Both the position numbers and the translations under genes were made by a program. Shown one piece after another: positions 42,163 to 50,653 of a stretch of 64,000 nt of DNA. The DNA is taken from the NCBI RefSeq assembly GCF_900217905.1, contig NZ_OBMO01000019.1:1-64000 (forward strand). Reading direction: 5' to 3'. The notes under the pieces were generated by a model, which made no database searches, was not told where the DNA came from, and was given only the letters and a program-made list of their open reading frames with translations. Position 1 is the first letter of the stretch, and every line of letters starts with the position of its first letter. The stretch comes from Alloalcanivorax xenomutans (GTDB lineage: Bacteria > Pseudomonadota > Gammaproteobacteria > Pseudomonadales > Alcanivoracaceae).

Positions 42163-43332
42163 ATGACCGCTGCCCCGCCACAGGCGGTGTTGACCGCCTA
42201 CAGCGACGCCCGCGACGAACAGGTGGCGGCGCGCCAGATCGCTGAGAGTCTGATTCATCCCAATCTGGGATTCGTGCTGTTTTTTTGCTCCATCGAGTAC
42301 GATCTGGACCGCCTCGCCGGTGCTCTGAACGGCGAATTCCAGAATTTGCCCCTATGTGGCTGTACCTCCGCCGGGGAAATCACCGCCCGTGGTTATGATC
42401 GCAATACACTGGTGGCGATCGGCTTCGATGCCCGCTTTTTCTCCGCCGGCCATCATTTGATCGAGCACATGGACGGCTTCGGCCTGCTCGACGCCCAGCA
42501 ACTCACCGATGGTCTGCTGACACAATGCCGGGAGCGGGCCCAGGGCCTGACGCCCGACGAGAACAATACCTTTGTATTGACGTTGCTCGATGGGCTGTCG
42601 GTGAACGAGGAGATCGTCATCGCCACGCTGAATGCGGCACTGGGATCGATTCCCAGCTTCGGCGGCTCCGCCGGCGATGACTATCGTCTGGCGCAAACTT
42701 ATGTCTACTGCGATGGCCGTTTCTACAGCGACGCCGCCATCGTCGTGATGATCAGCACGGCGCTGGATTTCGAGGTTTTCAGCACTCACCATCTGCACCC
42801 ATCCACGCCCAAGCTGGTGGTCACCGCCGCCGATGCCGAACGACGGGTGGTGCACGAACTGGACGCGGAACCGGCGGCACTGGCCTATGCCCGTCTGGTC
42901 GGGGTGCCGGTGGAACAGCTCGATGATGTGGTATTCGCCCGCTACCCGCTGGCGGTACGCATCAACGATCACTACTACGCCCGCGCCATTCAAAAGGCTA
43001 ATCGGGACATGAGCTTGTCGTTCTATTGCGCGGTGGAGAACGGCATCGTGCTTACCGCCATGCGCAATGCCTCGCTGCACGACAATCTCACCAATACGCT
43101 GGATGACATTGAGTCGCGGCTCGGGCCGCCCTGGGTGGTGATCGGCTGTGATTGCTGTCTGCGCCGGGCGGAACTGGAGGCCGATGAGGAGATTCCCCAG
43201 GCTTCGGAGCTGTTGCGCCAGCACCGGGTGGTGGGGTTCTGCACCTATGGCGAGCAATATAACGGCATGCACATCAATCACACCCTGACCGGCGTGGTGA
43301 TTGGGCGAAAGATTGGCGCCGGTAATGGCTGA
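42163..43332 (+). CDS. FIST domain sensory protein
   Basis: 389 residues with FIST_N (from about residue 25: LIHPNLGFVLFFCSIEYDLDRLAGAL) and FIST_C domains (KANRDMSLSFYCAVENGIVLTAM; RHRVVGFCTYGEQYNGMHINHTLTG). CGCTSAGEI and GGSAGDDYRL are the diagnostic FIST turns. FIST domains are thought to bind small ligands, perhaps amino acids. Its stop overlaps the start of the hybrid kinase gene by eight bases, and FIST genes accompany NahK/ErcS kinases in Pseudomonas, so it probably feeds that kinase. Confidence 0.9.
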   Translation: MTAAPPQAVLTAYSDARDEQVAARQIAESLIHPNLGFVLFFCSIEYDLDRLAGALNGEFQNLPLCGCTSAGEITARGYDRNTLVAIGFDARFFSAGHHLIEHMDGFGLLDAQQLTDGLLTQCRERAQGLTPDENNTFVLTLLDGLSVNEEIVIATLNAALGSIPSFGGSAGDDYRLAQTYVYCDGRFYSDAAIVVMISTALDFEVFSTHHLHPSTPKLVVTAADAERRVVHELDAEPAALAYARLVGVPVEQLDDVVFARYPLAVRINDHYYARAIQKANRDMSLSFYCAVENGIVLTAMRNASLHDNLTNTLDDIESRLGPPWVVIGCDCCLRRAELEADEEIPQASELLRQHRVVGFCTYGEQYNGMHINHTLTGVVIGRKIGAGNG

Positions 43333-44746
43333 CACCAGCAAAGATTCCGACAACGCCCGCCAGTCCCCCTGGGATCTGCACGAGGCGCGTCTGATGGCGG
43401 AGAATGCCCGCCTCCGGCGGATCTGCGATGCTCTGATCGAACGCGTGGAGGGCAGCGGCATGGCCCCCACCGCCCCCTATGCGGCGTTTCAGCATTCCGT
43501 GGTCCTGGCCCAGCAGGTGCGTGAGCGCACCCAGGCGCTGCGCGAAACCAACCGCCAACTGATGGCGGAGATCGAGGAGCGCCGCCGGGTGGAGCAGCGG
43601 TTGCGAGAGGCCACCGATAAAGCGGAGCAGGCCAATCTGTCGAAAACCAAATTCGTGGCGGCGGTCAGTCATGATCTGATGCAGCCGCTCAATGCCGCCC
43701 GTCTGTTCACCAGCGCCTTGCAGGAAGACTCCGATGAACGGGCGTCGCCGATGTTGAATCATATCGACACCGCGCTGCGCGATCTGGAATCGCTGATCAC
43801 CACCTTGTCCGATGCCTCGAAACTGGATGCCGGGGTGGTCACCGCGGAAACCATGGCGTTCCCGTTAAGCCAGTTGCTGGATGTGCTGGCGGAAGAATTC
43901 AGACAGATGGCGGCGCTGAAAGGGCTCCGTTTCCGCTATGTGCCCACCTCCCTGGTGGTGCGTTCGGATCCACAACTGCTCAGCCGTATCATGCGCAACC
44001 TGCTCTCCAACGCCATCCGTTACACCGACAGTGGCACGGTGCTGCTGGGGTGCCGTCGCCGTGGCGCCGAAGTGGAGGTGTGGGTGGCGGACACGGGCAT
44101 TGGCATCGGCCAGGATCAGATTGGTTCCATCTTCCAGGAGTTCAAGCGCGGCAAGAGGGCGGTGGAGTATCACGAGCGCGGTCTGGGGCTGGGGCTATCC
44201 ATCGTGGAAAAGATCAGCCGTATTCTCGAGCATCCGTTGTCGGTGACATCACGGGAAAACCAGGGTTCCCGGTTCCTGCTGCGATTGCCCGTGACCACTT
44301 TGAGTCAGGCCGGCCAGCAGGCCCTGGCGCAGTCCTCGGAGGAGCGTTCCGCTTTGACCGGCTTGCGGGTCTGGGTGGTGGACAACGACAGAGCCATCTG
44401 CGCCGGTATGCGCACCTTACTGGAACAGTGGGGCTGCCAGGTGGTGGCGGCGGAATCCCTGCCGGAACTGCGCCAGCAGGTGGATGTTGGCGCGGGGGAT
44501 GCTCAGGTGTTGATCATGGATTACCATCTGGACCCGGACACCGACGATGGCTTGACCGTCGCCGGACAGATCAACGCGGCACGCAGCGAACCCTTACCGG
44601 TGATCATGCTCACCGCCGACCGTGAACAGGAACTGAAGCAGCGCTGCGCCACCCACGGCTATATGTTGCTGTATAAGCCGGTAAAACCGATGAAGCTGAA
44701 GCTGGCGCTACAGCATGTTCTGGTCGGTAGAGGGCCTGGCTCCTGA
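43325..44746 (+). CDS. ercS: NahK/ErcS family hybrid sensor histidine kinase/response regulator
   Basis: 473 residues, soluble. A coiled region (QQVRERTQALRETNRQLMAEIEERRRVEQRLREATDKAEQAN, in pieces) leads to HisKA with His116 (AAVSHDLMQPLNAARLF), HATPase_c with N box (RNLLSNAIRYTDSG), G1 (VADTGIGIG) and G2 (GLGLGLSIV), and a C-terminal receiver (LRVWVVDNDRAICAGM, acceptor Asp in VLIMDYHLD). HDLMQPLNA is the ErcS/NahK form of the H-box. No transmembrane segment or PAS is seen, so sensing may come through the overlapping FIST gene. ATG at 43325; a TTG 24 bp earlier is less likely. Confidence 0.9.
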   Translation: MADTSKDSDNARQSPWDLHEARLMAENARLRRICDALIERVEGSGMAPTAPYAAFQHSVVLAQQVRERTQALRETNRQLMAEIEERRRVEQRLREATDKAEQANLSKTKFVAAVSHDLMQPLNAARLFTSALQEDSDERASPMLNHIDTALRDLESLITTLSDASKLDAGVVTAETMAFPLSQLLDVLAEEFRQMAALKGLRFRYVPTSLVVRSDPQLLSRIMRNLLSNAIRYTDSGTVLLGCRRRGAEVEVWVADTGIGIGQDQIGSIFQEFKRGKRAVEYHERGLGLGLSIVEKISRILEHPLSVTSRENQGSRFLLRLPVTTLSQAGQQALAQSSEERSALTGLRVWVVDNDRAICAGMRTLLEQWGCQVVAAESLPELRQQVDVGAGDAQVLIMDYHLDPDTDDGLTVAGQINAARSEPLPVIMLTADREQELKQRCATHGYMLLYKPVKPMKLKLALQHVLVGRGPGS

Positions 44747-44811
44747 AAAAGCCACTACGAAGCCGCTGCCTTTGAGTTCAGCAAAGCGAAGACGCCAAGG
44801 GCGGGGCCGTG

Positions 44812-45363
44812 TCAGGGGTTCCCGTCCCCAACAACCGGCTCCGGCCGTACCGCTTCCACCTTGCCGCCGGCTTCCCGCCAACCGTCCACGCCATTGCGAT
44901 ACCAATACACCGAAGTGTAGCCATCGGCCGCGATACGTTTCGCCACATTCCAGGACAACCAGCAATCCGCACGGCAGAAAAACACCAGAGCGCGATCCCT
45001 GTTGTCTTCCGTGACCTGTTGCAGATGCCGATACAGATAGTCCCGCCAGCGTTTCTCCAGCGGTGTGTTACCGGTGTTGGGTAACCAGATTGCTCCGGGT
45101 AGTGTCCAATGCGGAGTGTCCTGCAAAAAACCGCCGTTGGCGTAACCGACATTGTAGACGTCGATCAGCACCGCATCCGGGTTGGCCGACAGCATCTCTT
45201 TCAGCGCTTCGGTATTCAGCGTTACCGCGCCTTCCACCACCTTCGGAGTAGGGGAACGGTAGGGCGGTAGGCGATAACCTTCGGCATTGAAGCTGCCGTC
45301 GTCGCCGAAGGCGGGCAGCACGACGGCAGCGACGAGCAATGTGAGCAGAAGGCGCCGGATCAT
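44812..45363 (-). CDS. PQQ-dependent catabolism-associated CxxxCW protein
   Basis: 183 residues with a signal peptide (IRRLLLTLLVAAVVLPAFG). The rhodanese-like domain includes VLIDVYNVGY, LPGAIWLPN and the cysteine motif VFFCRADCWLSWN, which contains CRADCW as expected for the CXXCW protein family found only beside quinoprotein alcohol dehydrogenases. A periplasmic sulfur-relay or disulfide role for this family is proposed but not established. Two bases separate it from the pentapeptide gene upstream, so these two are co-transcribed. Confidence 0.88.
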   Translation of the reverse strand: MIRRLLLTLLVAAVVLPAFGDDGSFNAEGYRLPPYRSPTPKVVEGAVTLNTEALKEMLSANPDAVLIDVYNVGYANGGFLQDTPHWTLPGAIWLPNTGNTPLEKRWRDYLYRHLQQVTEDNRDRALVFFCRADCWLSWNVAKRIAADGYTSVYWYRNGVDGWREAGGKVEAVRPEPVVGDGNP

Positions 45364-45364
45364 G

Positions 45365-46039
45365 TCACCAGTCCCGCGGGCAGCCGCTGCAGTTCTTCAT
45401 GTAAGTGCCCTGAAAGTTGGTGAAGCGCAGCCGCGCGCCGGTGACATCGGCGCCTTCCAGAGTGGATAGGTTCAACTTGGTTTCCTGCAGGTTGGCATCG
45501 CGCAGATCCGCGTTTTGCAGTTTTGACTTGTTCATCCAGGCCATTTCCAGATTGGCGGCGCGCAGTGTGGCGCGTTGCCAACTGGCCCGGGTGAGACGGC
45601 CGAACTGCAGATCCGCGCCAGTGAGATCCGCGCCATCAAAGCGCGCATTCTGGGCGAACAGATTCCAGCTTTGTACCGCCACCAGCTTGGCCTGGCTCAG
45701 ATTGGCCGAACGCAGGTTAGTACTGTACAGCGTGGCGCGTGTCAGATCGGCGCCGCTCAGATCGGCGCGCTCCAGATTGGCGCCGCGCAGATCAGTATGA
45801 CGCAGATCAGCGCCGCGCAGATTGGCGTTGCTGAAATCGGCGCCGCGTAAATCCAGGTTGGCAAGATCGGCGCCGGAAAGGTCCGCGCCGGGACAATGGG
45901 TCTGGGCTTCAAGAACGCAGCCGTTGTGTTCCGGCGGCGCCCACAGGTCGTCTTCGGCGGCGCGCGGGGCTTTACCCAACGTCATTGCGCCGGCGACCAC
46001 CAGAAGGCTGCTGAGCAGAAGTTTGGATCGCAGTGCCAT
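45365..46039 (-). CDS. Secreted pentapeptide-repeat protein in the quinoprotein cluster
   Basis: 224 residues. A signal peptide (SKLLLSSLLVVAGAMTLG...RAAED) precedes about 30 tandem A(D/N)LxxA pentapeptides, e.g. ADLSGADLANLDLRGADFSN and LRGADLRHTDLRGANLERAD, forming a right-handed quadrilateral helix. CVLEAQTHCPG before the repeats and CSGCPRDW at the C-terminus add two Cys pairs. The latter CxxC, with an adjacent CxxxCW protein, suggests disulfide chemistry. Sits between the dehydrogenase gene and the CxxxCW gene; a co-function is inferred. Confidence 0.85.
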   Translation of the reverse strand: MALRSKLLLSSLLVVAGAMTLGKAPRAAEDDLWAPPEHNGCVLEAQTHCPGADLSGADLANLDLRGADFSNANLRGADLRHTDLRGANLERADLSGADLTRATLYSTNLRSANLSQAKLVAVQSWNLFAQNARFDGADLTGADLQFGRLTRASWQRATLRAANLEMAWMNKSKLQNADLRDANLQETKLNLSTLEGADVTGARLRFTNFQGTYMKNCSGCPRDW

Positions 46040-46052
46040 GAGATGCTCCCAG

Positions 46053-46072
46053 GGCCCGGCTTGCGCCGGGCC
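46053..46072 (-). promoter_or_regulatory. Hairpin between exaA and the pentapeptide gene
   Basis: GGCCCGGC-TTGC-GCCGGGCC (8-bp stem) lies 14 bp before the pentapeptide start, and a second hairpin CGGCGCCC-GC-GGGCGCCG is at 46097-46114. Without T runs they may mainly limit read-through from the strongly expressed dehydrogenase gene. Confidence 0.5.
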
Positions 46073-46139
46073 GGTGTTATTGTTGTGGTACGGGAACGGC
46101 GCCCGCGGGCGCCGCTCCCTGTCGCGCTGACGGGTGTTG

Positions 46140-48035
46140 TTATTTCTTCGCCATGTCCTTGGCGAAGCTGGGCAGTTTGAACACCCAGAAGGAACCGCCC
46201 TGGGAGACCGGCCGGGTCAGTTCCGCCATATCGCCGCCCCACAGCGGTACCGCGCCACCGTAGCCGGCGGTCACGCCGATGTACTGCTCGCCGTCCATTT
46301 CCCAGGTGATCGGCGGGGAGATAATCCCGGTGCCCACCTGGAACTTCCACAGCTCCTTGCCGCTCTTGGCGTCGAAGGCCTTGAAGTAGCCATCGCCGGT
46401 ACCGGTGAACACCAGGTTGCCCTTGGTGGCCAGTACCCCGGCCCACAACGGCATTTCTTCCTTATGCTGCCAGACCACCTTGCCGGTCTTCGGATCCATG
46501 GCGCGCAGAATACCGACGTGATCATCGAACAGGCGCTTGATGCGGAAGCCCATGCCCAGATACGCGGATCCCGGGGTGTATTCCACCTCCTCGGTCCAGT
46601 AGTCCTCTTTCCAGTGGTTGGCGGGCACATAGAACAAGCCCGTGTCCTGGCTGTAGGCCATCGGGTTCCAGTTCTTGCCGCCGAGGAATGGCGGTGACAC
46701 TTCCACCACTTCGGAGCGGGTTTCACCCTTCTTCAGGCGTGCCGGCCGCTGGCCTTTGTTCTCGATCGGACGGCCGGTTTTCAAGTCGATGCCCTTGGCC
46801 CAGGTGATACCGTCGACGAATGGGAACGCGTTCAACAGTTTGCCGTTGGCCCGGTCGGTGACGTAGAAGAACCCGTTACGGTCGGCGTGAGCGCCGGCCT
46901 TGTGGAGCTTGCCTTTCTTGTCGACGTAATCGAACAGCACGATCTCGTTGTTACCGGAGAAATCCCAGGTGTCGTTGGGTGTGTGCTGATAGAACCACTT
47001 GATCTCGCCGGTAGTCGGATCCACGCCAACCTGACCGGAGGTGTAGAGGCTGTCGTAGTCCTTGGGATCGCCGTCGGGCGCGGTGCGGGCCCAGCCATTC
47101 CAGGGCGCCGGGTTGCCCGCGCCGATAACGATGGTATTGGTTTGCGGATCGAAAGTGGCGCTCTGCCAGGGGGCGCCGCCGCCGTGACTCCAGGCCTTGG
47201 CCTTGCCGGTTTCGGTGTTGGGATCGTCCGGCCAGGACGGCGCGCGCGGATCACCGCTGGGCGTACTCTCCTTGCCATTGAGGCGGCCCATGTGGCCTTC
47301 CACGAACGGCCGCATCCAGATTTCCTCACCGGTATCCGGGTCGCGAGCGAACAGCCGGCCGACCACGCCGAACTCATCACCGGAAGAGCCGTGGATCAAC
47401 AGAACTTTTCCGGTTTTCTGATCCTTAACGATGGTCGGAGCGCCGGTCATGGTGTAACCCACTTTGTGGTCAGCGAACTTTTTGCGCCAGACCACTTTGC
47501 CGGTGTCCTTGTTCAGCGCCACCATGCTGGCATCGAGGGTGCCGAAGAAAATCTTGTCGCCATAGATGGCGGCGCCACGGTTGACCACGTCACAGCAGGG
47601 ACGGATGTCGTCCGGCAGGCGATGGGCGTAGTCCCACAGCTTCTTGCCGGTGCGGGCGTCGATGGCGAATACGCGGGAATAGGAGCCGGTGACGTAGATC
47701 ACGCCGTCGTGGACCAGCGCCTGGGATTCCTGTCCGCGCTGCTTCTCATCACCAAACGAGAAGGACCACGCCGGTGTCAGCATGGAGACGTTGTCGGCGT
47801 TGATGTTGTCGAGTGTGCTGTAGCGCTGAGCCTGGATGCCCAGGCCGTACATCAGGACGTCGTCGGTGGTGGCGGCATCATTGGCGATGTCTTCCCAGCT
47901 TACCGTCTTGGTGGCGGAATGCGCGGCGCCACTTACTCCGATCGTGGTGGCCCCGATCATGGTGGCCAGGGTAACCGCGCCGGCAAGGCGTTTGACCTTT
48001 CCGGAAAACGGTGCGTTGCGGCTTGTTGTTTTCAT
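46140..48035 (-). CDS. exaA: PQQ-dependent alcohol dehydrogenase (methanol/ethanol family)
   Basis: 631 residues; periplasmic quinoprotein oxidising primary alcohols, passing electrons to cytochrome c-550. After a signal peptide (to about AHS, residue 40) the eight-bladed propeller begins. Landmarks are the vicinal disulfide Cys147-Cys148 (RPCCD), W-motifs such as TGKVVWRKK and the active-site TWDFSGNNE, where Asp358 is the base. Ser360 stands where lanthanide-dependent enzymes have a second Asp, so a calcium enzyme is expected. The ATG at 48035 is chosen because the signal peptide starts there; the frame extends 126 bp upstream. Divergent from the cytochrome gene, sharing a 279-bp regulatory region. 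Confidence 0.95.
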   Translation of the reverse strand: MKTTSRNAPFSGKVKRLAGAVTLATMIGATTIGVSGAAHSATKTVSWEDIANDAATTDDVLMYGLGIQAQRYSTLDNINADNVSMLTPAWSFSFGDEKQRGQESQALVHDGVIYVTGSYSRVFAIDARTGKKLWDYAHRLPDDIRPCCDVVNRGAAIYGDKIFFGTLDASMVALNKDTGKVVWRKKFADHKVGYTMTGAPTIVKDQKTGKVLLIHGSSGDEFGVVGRLFARDPDTGEEIWMRPFVEGHMGRLNGKESTPSGDPRAPSWPDDPNTETGKAKAWSHGGGAPWQSATFDPQTNTIVIGAGNPAPWNGWARTAPDGDPKDYDSLYTSGQVGVDPTTGEIKWFYQHTPNDTWDFSGNNEIVLFDYVDKKGKLHKAGAHADRNGFFYVTDRANGKLLNAFPFVDGITWAKGIDLKTGRPIENKGQRPARLKKGETRSEVVEVSPPFLGGKNWNPMAYSQDTGLFYVPANHWKEDYWTEEVEYTPGSAYLGMGFRIKRLFDDHVGILRAMDPKTGKVVWQHKEEMPLWAGVLATKGNLVFTGTGDGYFKAFDAKSGKELWKFQVGTGIISPPITWEMDGEQYIGVTAGYGGAVPLWGGDMAELTRPVSQGGSFWVFKLPSFAKDMAKK

Positions 48036-48161
48036 ACCTGTTCCTCGGCTTGTTGGTATCGGTCGCGGAGTGTTCCCGCCCCGCTGCGGATAAAGACAGC
48101 GCTCAGAGTCTCCGAGGGCGCGATTGGCCGCTACCGACACCAGGCCGAGAAATCTAGCCAA

Positions 48162-48200
48162 TTGGGTCTAGTACCAAGGATGTAGACAGGTTTGGTCCAA
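48162..48200. promoter_or_regulatory. Paired TTGG/CCAA palindromes in the exaA-cytochrome promoter region
   Basis: TTGGGTCTAGTACCAA (48162-48177) and TTGGTCCAA (48192-48200) are two inverted repeats, centred about 27 bp apart. The first overlaps TAGTACCAAGG (48169-48179), which recurs with two changes (TAGTACCTTGG) upstream of exaC. They lie about 120-135 bp before both divergent starts. Good candidates for the LuxR-type activator. Confidence 0.5.
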
Positions 48201-48314
48201 GGACGAGTAGGTCGATGGCGGACGGATCGCTAGATTGAAATGCGATGTGAGGCCTTTGAGCCGGCTTCGCGCTTTACCGCCGTATTGCAATCAGCGATCT
48301 GAAGGATCCCGACA

Positions 48315-48758
48315 ATGACCAGAACAATGTTTATTCTCACCCTCACCTCCCTGTTGTCCCTGGCCGGTCTGGCTTGGGGGCACGGCAATGTCACGCCGCA
48401 GTCGGTCAACATCCGAGGCCTGGAAGAGCTGGGCGAGGAGTGGCGTGATACCAACCCTTACCGGGAATCGCATCCGCAACACGAACTGGCGGTGGATGTG
48501 GGCAAGTCCGCCTATAACCAGAACTGCGCCGCTTGCCATGGCCTGGAAGCGAAATCCGGCGGTATCGCTCCGGATCTGCGTGAGCTGGAAAACGGCGATT
48601 ACGGTGACGAGTGGTACAAAGAGCGCGTGATCAACGGCGCCAGCCGTAACGGTCGGGTGCTGATGCCGCCGATGGCTAACTATCTCAGCCAGGAAGCGCT
48701 ATGGGCGATCCGTACCTGGCTGGAAACCGTCAGCCTGGAAACCACCGGCGGCAACTGA
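48315..48758 (+). CDS. pedF: Cytochrome c-550 (PedF/ExaB-like)
   Basis: 147 residues with a signal peptide (to about WGHG, residue 23). A single class I heme motif CAACH spans 71-75 (YNQNCAACHGLEAKSGGIAPDLR) and the axial Met is in VLMPPMANYL (117 or 120). The leader region NIRGLEELGEEWRDTNPYR is typical of the dedicated electron acceptor of quinoprotein ethanol dehydrogenase. Divergent from exaA and followed in 28 bp by the SoxYZ-like carrier gene. Confidence 0.93.
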   Translation: MTRTMFILTLTSLLSLAGLAWGHGNVTPQSVNIRGLEELGEEWRDTNPYRESHPQHELAVDVGKSAYNQNCAACHGLEAKSGGIAPDLRELENGDYGDEWYKERVINGASRNGRVLMPPMANYLSQEALWAIRTWLETVSLETTGGN

Positions 48759-48786
48759 GTATCCGGTGAACAAGGGAGGGATGGCC

Positions 48787-49551
48787 ATGGCCGGTTACCT
48801 GCGGCCGCTGTTGGCGGTGCTGATGCTGTTTTGCGCATCCCCGGGCATCACCGCGGAAGCGCAAAAAGACCCGTTGGATTCCTTCATGTGGGAGCGCTAC
48901 CGCGAACGTTTTCTCGGGGATACGCCGGTGCGTTTCGATCAGCGGGTTCGCGTTCAGGCGCCGGCCTTCGCGGAGGATTCCGGGCAGGTTCCCATTGATG
49001 TGGACGCCTCGGCTTTCAATGGCCGATTCCAACGCATGCTGCTGTGGGTGGAACTGAATCCGATCCCCCTGGTGTTCGACTACCGGCCACTGAGTGATGG
49101 TCTGGCCAACCTTTCCATCAACGTGCGTCTGGAGCAGTCCTCGGCGGTGCGGGTGGCGGTACTCAGCGATGGCGTCTGGCACGTGGGCGGCACCCGCATC
49201 GAAGGGGAGGGCGGGGGTTGTACCACGCCTGGTATCGCCAAGACCGAGGACAACTGGTCCAGGGATTTTGGCAAGATCATGGCCCGGCGTTTTGACCACG
49301 AGCCAGGCAGCCGGGTGCGAGTCAAACTGTCGCATCCCATGGACAGCGGCCTGATTCCAAGTACCCGGCCGTTTTACGTGGAACAGGTGGCGTTCATTCG
49401 TGACGGCGAACCGGCGGCGACCATGGCCTGGCAAGCCTCTGTGAGCGAAAACCCGGAGCTGGCACTGACGCTCAAGGGGGATTCCGACGCCAGCTACCGG
49501 TTCCAGGCCCGCGACAACAATGGCAATGAGTTCGACCATGCCATTCCTTGA
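48787..49551 (+). CDS. Quinoprotein dehydrogenase-associated SoxYZ-like carrier
   Basis: 254 residues. Signal peptide GYLRPLLAVLMLFCASPGITA; then a SoxY-like half with Cys in IEGEGGGCTTPG (analogue of the GGCGG swinging arm in SoxY) and a SoxZ-like half (RVRVKLSHPMDSGL...PFYVEQVAFIRDGEPAATM). The SoxYZ-like fusion is found next to quinoprotein dehydrogenase genes. The ATG at 48787 has AAGGGAGGG six bases upstream; earlier in-frame codons at 48766 and 48781 are too close to it. It likely works with the next gene's metallohydrolase on a covalently carried intermediate. Confidence 0.88.
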   Translation: MAGYLRPLLAVLMLFCASPGITAEAQKDPLDSFMWERYRERFLGDTPVRFDQRVRVQAPAFAEDSGQVPIDVDASAFNGRFQRMLLWVELNPIPLVFDYRPLSDGLANLSINVRLEQSSAVRVAVLSDGVWHVGGTRIEGEGGGCTTPGIAKTEDNWSRDFGKIMARRFDHEPGSRVRVKLSHPMDSGLIPSTRPFYVEQVAFIRDGEPAATMAWQASVSENPELALTLKGDSDASYRFQARDNNGNEFDHAIP

Positions 49552-50524
49552 CGGCGCGGTCCGGCCCGGACTGGCGAAGATGGCGCTGTTTGTCGTGCTG
49601 GCGTTGGGGGCCGTCCTTTTACCACCTAGGTACGCGCTGGCCTTCGAGTATGAGCTGAAACCGGTGGCCGTGGCGGAGCGCACCTGGGTAGTGGAAGGGC
49701 GGCGCGAGGAACTCTCCGAGGACAATGGCGGTGATATCGCCAACGCCGCGTTCATCGCCACCGGTGATGGCGTCATCGTCATCGATACCGGCAGCACCCT
49801 GAATTATGGCCGGGCGCTGCGGGCGGCCATCGCCACCGTCACCGACCAGCCGGTGCGCTGGATTATCAACACCCATCATCACCCGGATCATGTGTTCGGC
49901 AACCAGGCCTTCGAGGGCGCGGAAATTTCCGCGCTGCCGGCCACCCGCGCCGCCCTGAAGCGGGACGCCGACAGCTTTCGCGCCACGCTTTATCAACGGC
50001 TGGGAGACGCCGTGCGCGGCACCGAAACGGTACTGCCAACCCGGTCCGTACAGCAAGGCGAGGGCCGCTTTGGCGCCTATCCGTTGCAATTGTTTGCTTT
50101 CAGCGGCCATTCCGGCGCCGACCTGGTGGTACTCGATCCCGCCACCGGGGTGTTGTTCACCGGTGATCTGGTATTCCACCGCCGGGCACCGACCACACCG
50201 CATTCCCCGGGGATTGGCATCTGGCGGGAGCAGCTCGGACAACTGCGTGCCCTGCAATTTAAGACATTGGTGCCGGGCCATGGTCCGGTGTCCCGGGACG
50301 GCTCGCCCATCGAAGAGACCCTCGACTATCTGGATTGGCTGGATGGGCGTCTCGCCGGGGGGGCGGCTCGCGGCGCCACCCGTAACGAGGTGATCCAGGC
50401 ACCGTTACCGGAACGCTTCGCCGGCATGGCGCTGGTGCGTTACGAGCTGACCCGCAGTGTCAGCCATTTCTACGCCGACTATGAGGAAGCGCTGCTGTGG
50501 GCGGAACCGGATACGACCAAATAA
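49538..50524 (+). CDS. Quinoprotein relay system zinc metallohydrolase
   Basis: 328 residues, metallo-beta-lactamase fold with a signal peptide (KMALFVVLALGAVLLPPRYALA). Zinc ligands are in THHHPDHVFGN (HxHxDH), GHSGADL and GDLVFHR, with a late His in VPGHGPVS. The form is that of relay-system metallohydrolases accompanying the SoxYZ-like carrier, which overlaps it by 14 bp. Function unproven; by analogy with SoxB it could act on a group attached to the carrier Cys. The ATG at 49538 is favoured over 49520, which lies further into the previous gene. Confidence 0.87.
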   Translation: MPFLDGAVRPGLAKMALFVVLALGAVLLPPRYALAFEYELKPVAVAERTWVVEGRREELSEDNGGDIANAAFIATGDGVIVIDTGSTLNYGRALRAAIATVTDQPVRWIINTHHHPDHVFGNQAFEGAEISALPATRAALKRDADSFRATLYQRLGDAVRGTETVLPTRSVQQGEGRFGAYPLQLFAFSGHSGADLVVLDPATGVLFTGDLVFHRRAPTTPHSPGIGIWREQLGQLRALQFKTLVPGHGPVSRDGSPIEETLDYLDWLDGRLAGGAARGATRNEVIQAPLPERFAGMALVRYELTRSVSHFYADYEEALLWAEPDTTK

Positions 50525-50533
50525 GGGGCGAAT

Positions 50534-50544
50534 TAGTACCTTGG
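50534..50544. promoter_or_regulatory. TAGTACCTTGG box upstream of exaC
   Basis: This 11-mer differs at two positions from TAGTACCAAGG at 48169-48179 before exaA and the cytochrome gene. It stands 110 bp before the exaC start, comparable to the distance at the other site. Two related genes sharing the box suggests a regulon element. Confidence 0.4.
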
Positions 50545-50653
50545 TAGCATGCGGGCGTTACCGGCGCGGCACTAATCTGAATATCCAGACAGTCCGCTCG
50601 AGAGTGTGGCGGAAAAACTCAGGATCAGCATAAAAAAGCGAGGAAGTACGGCT

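Noticed and set aside
46140..48035. Possibility that the quinoprotein dehydrogenase is lanthanide-dependent (XoxF/PedH-like)
   Set aside because: The position two residues after the catalytic Asp is Ser (DFS), not the second Asp found in lanthanide enzymes.
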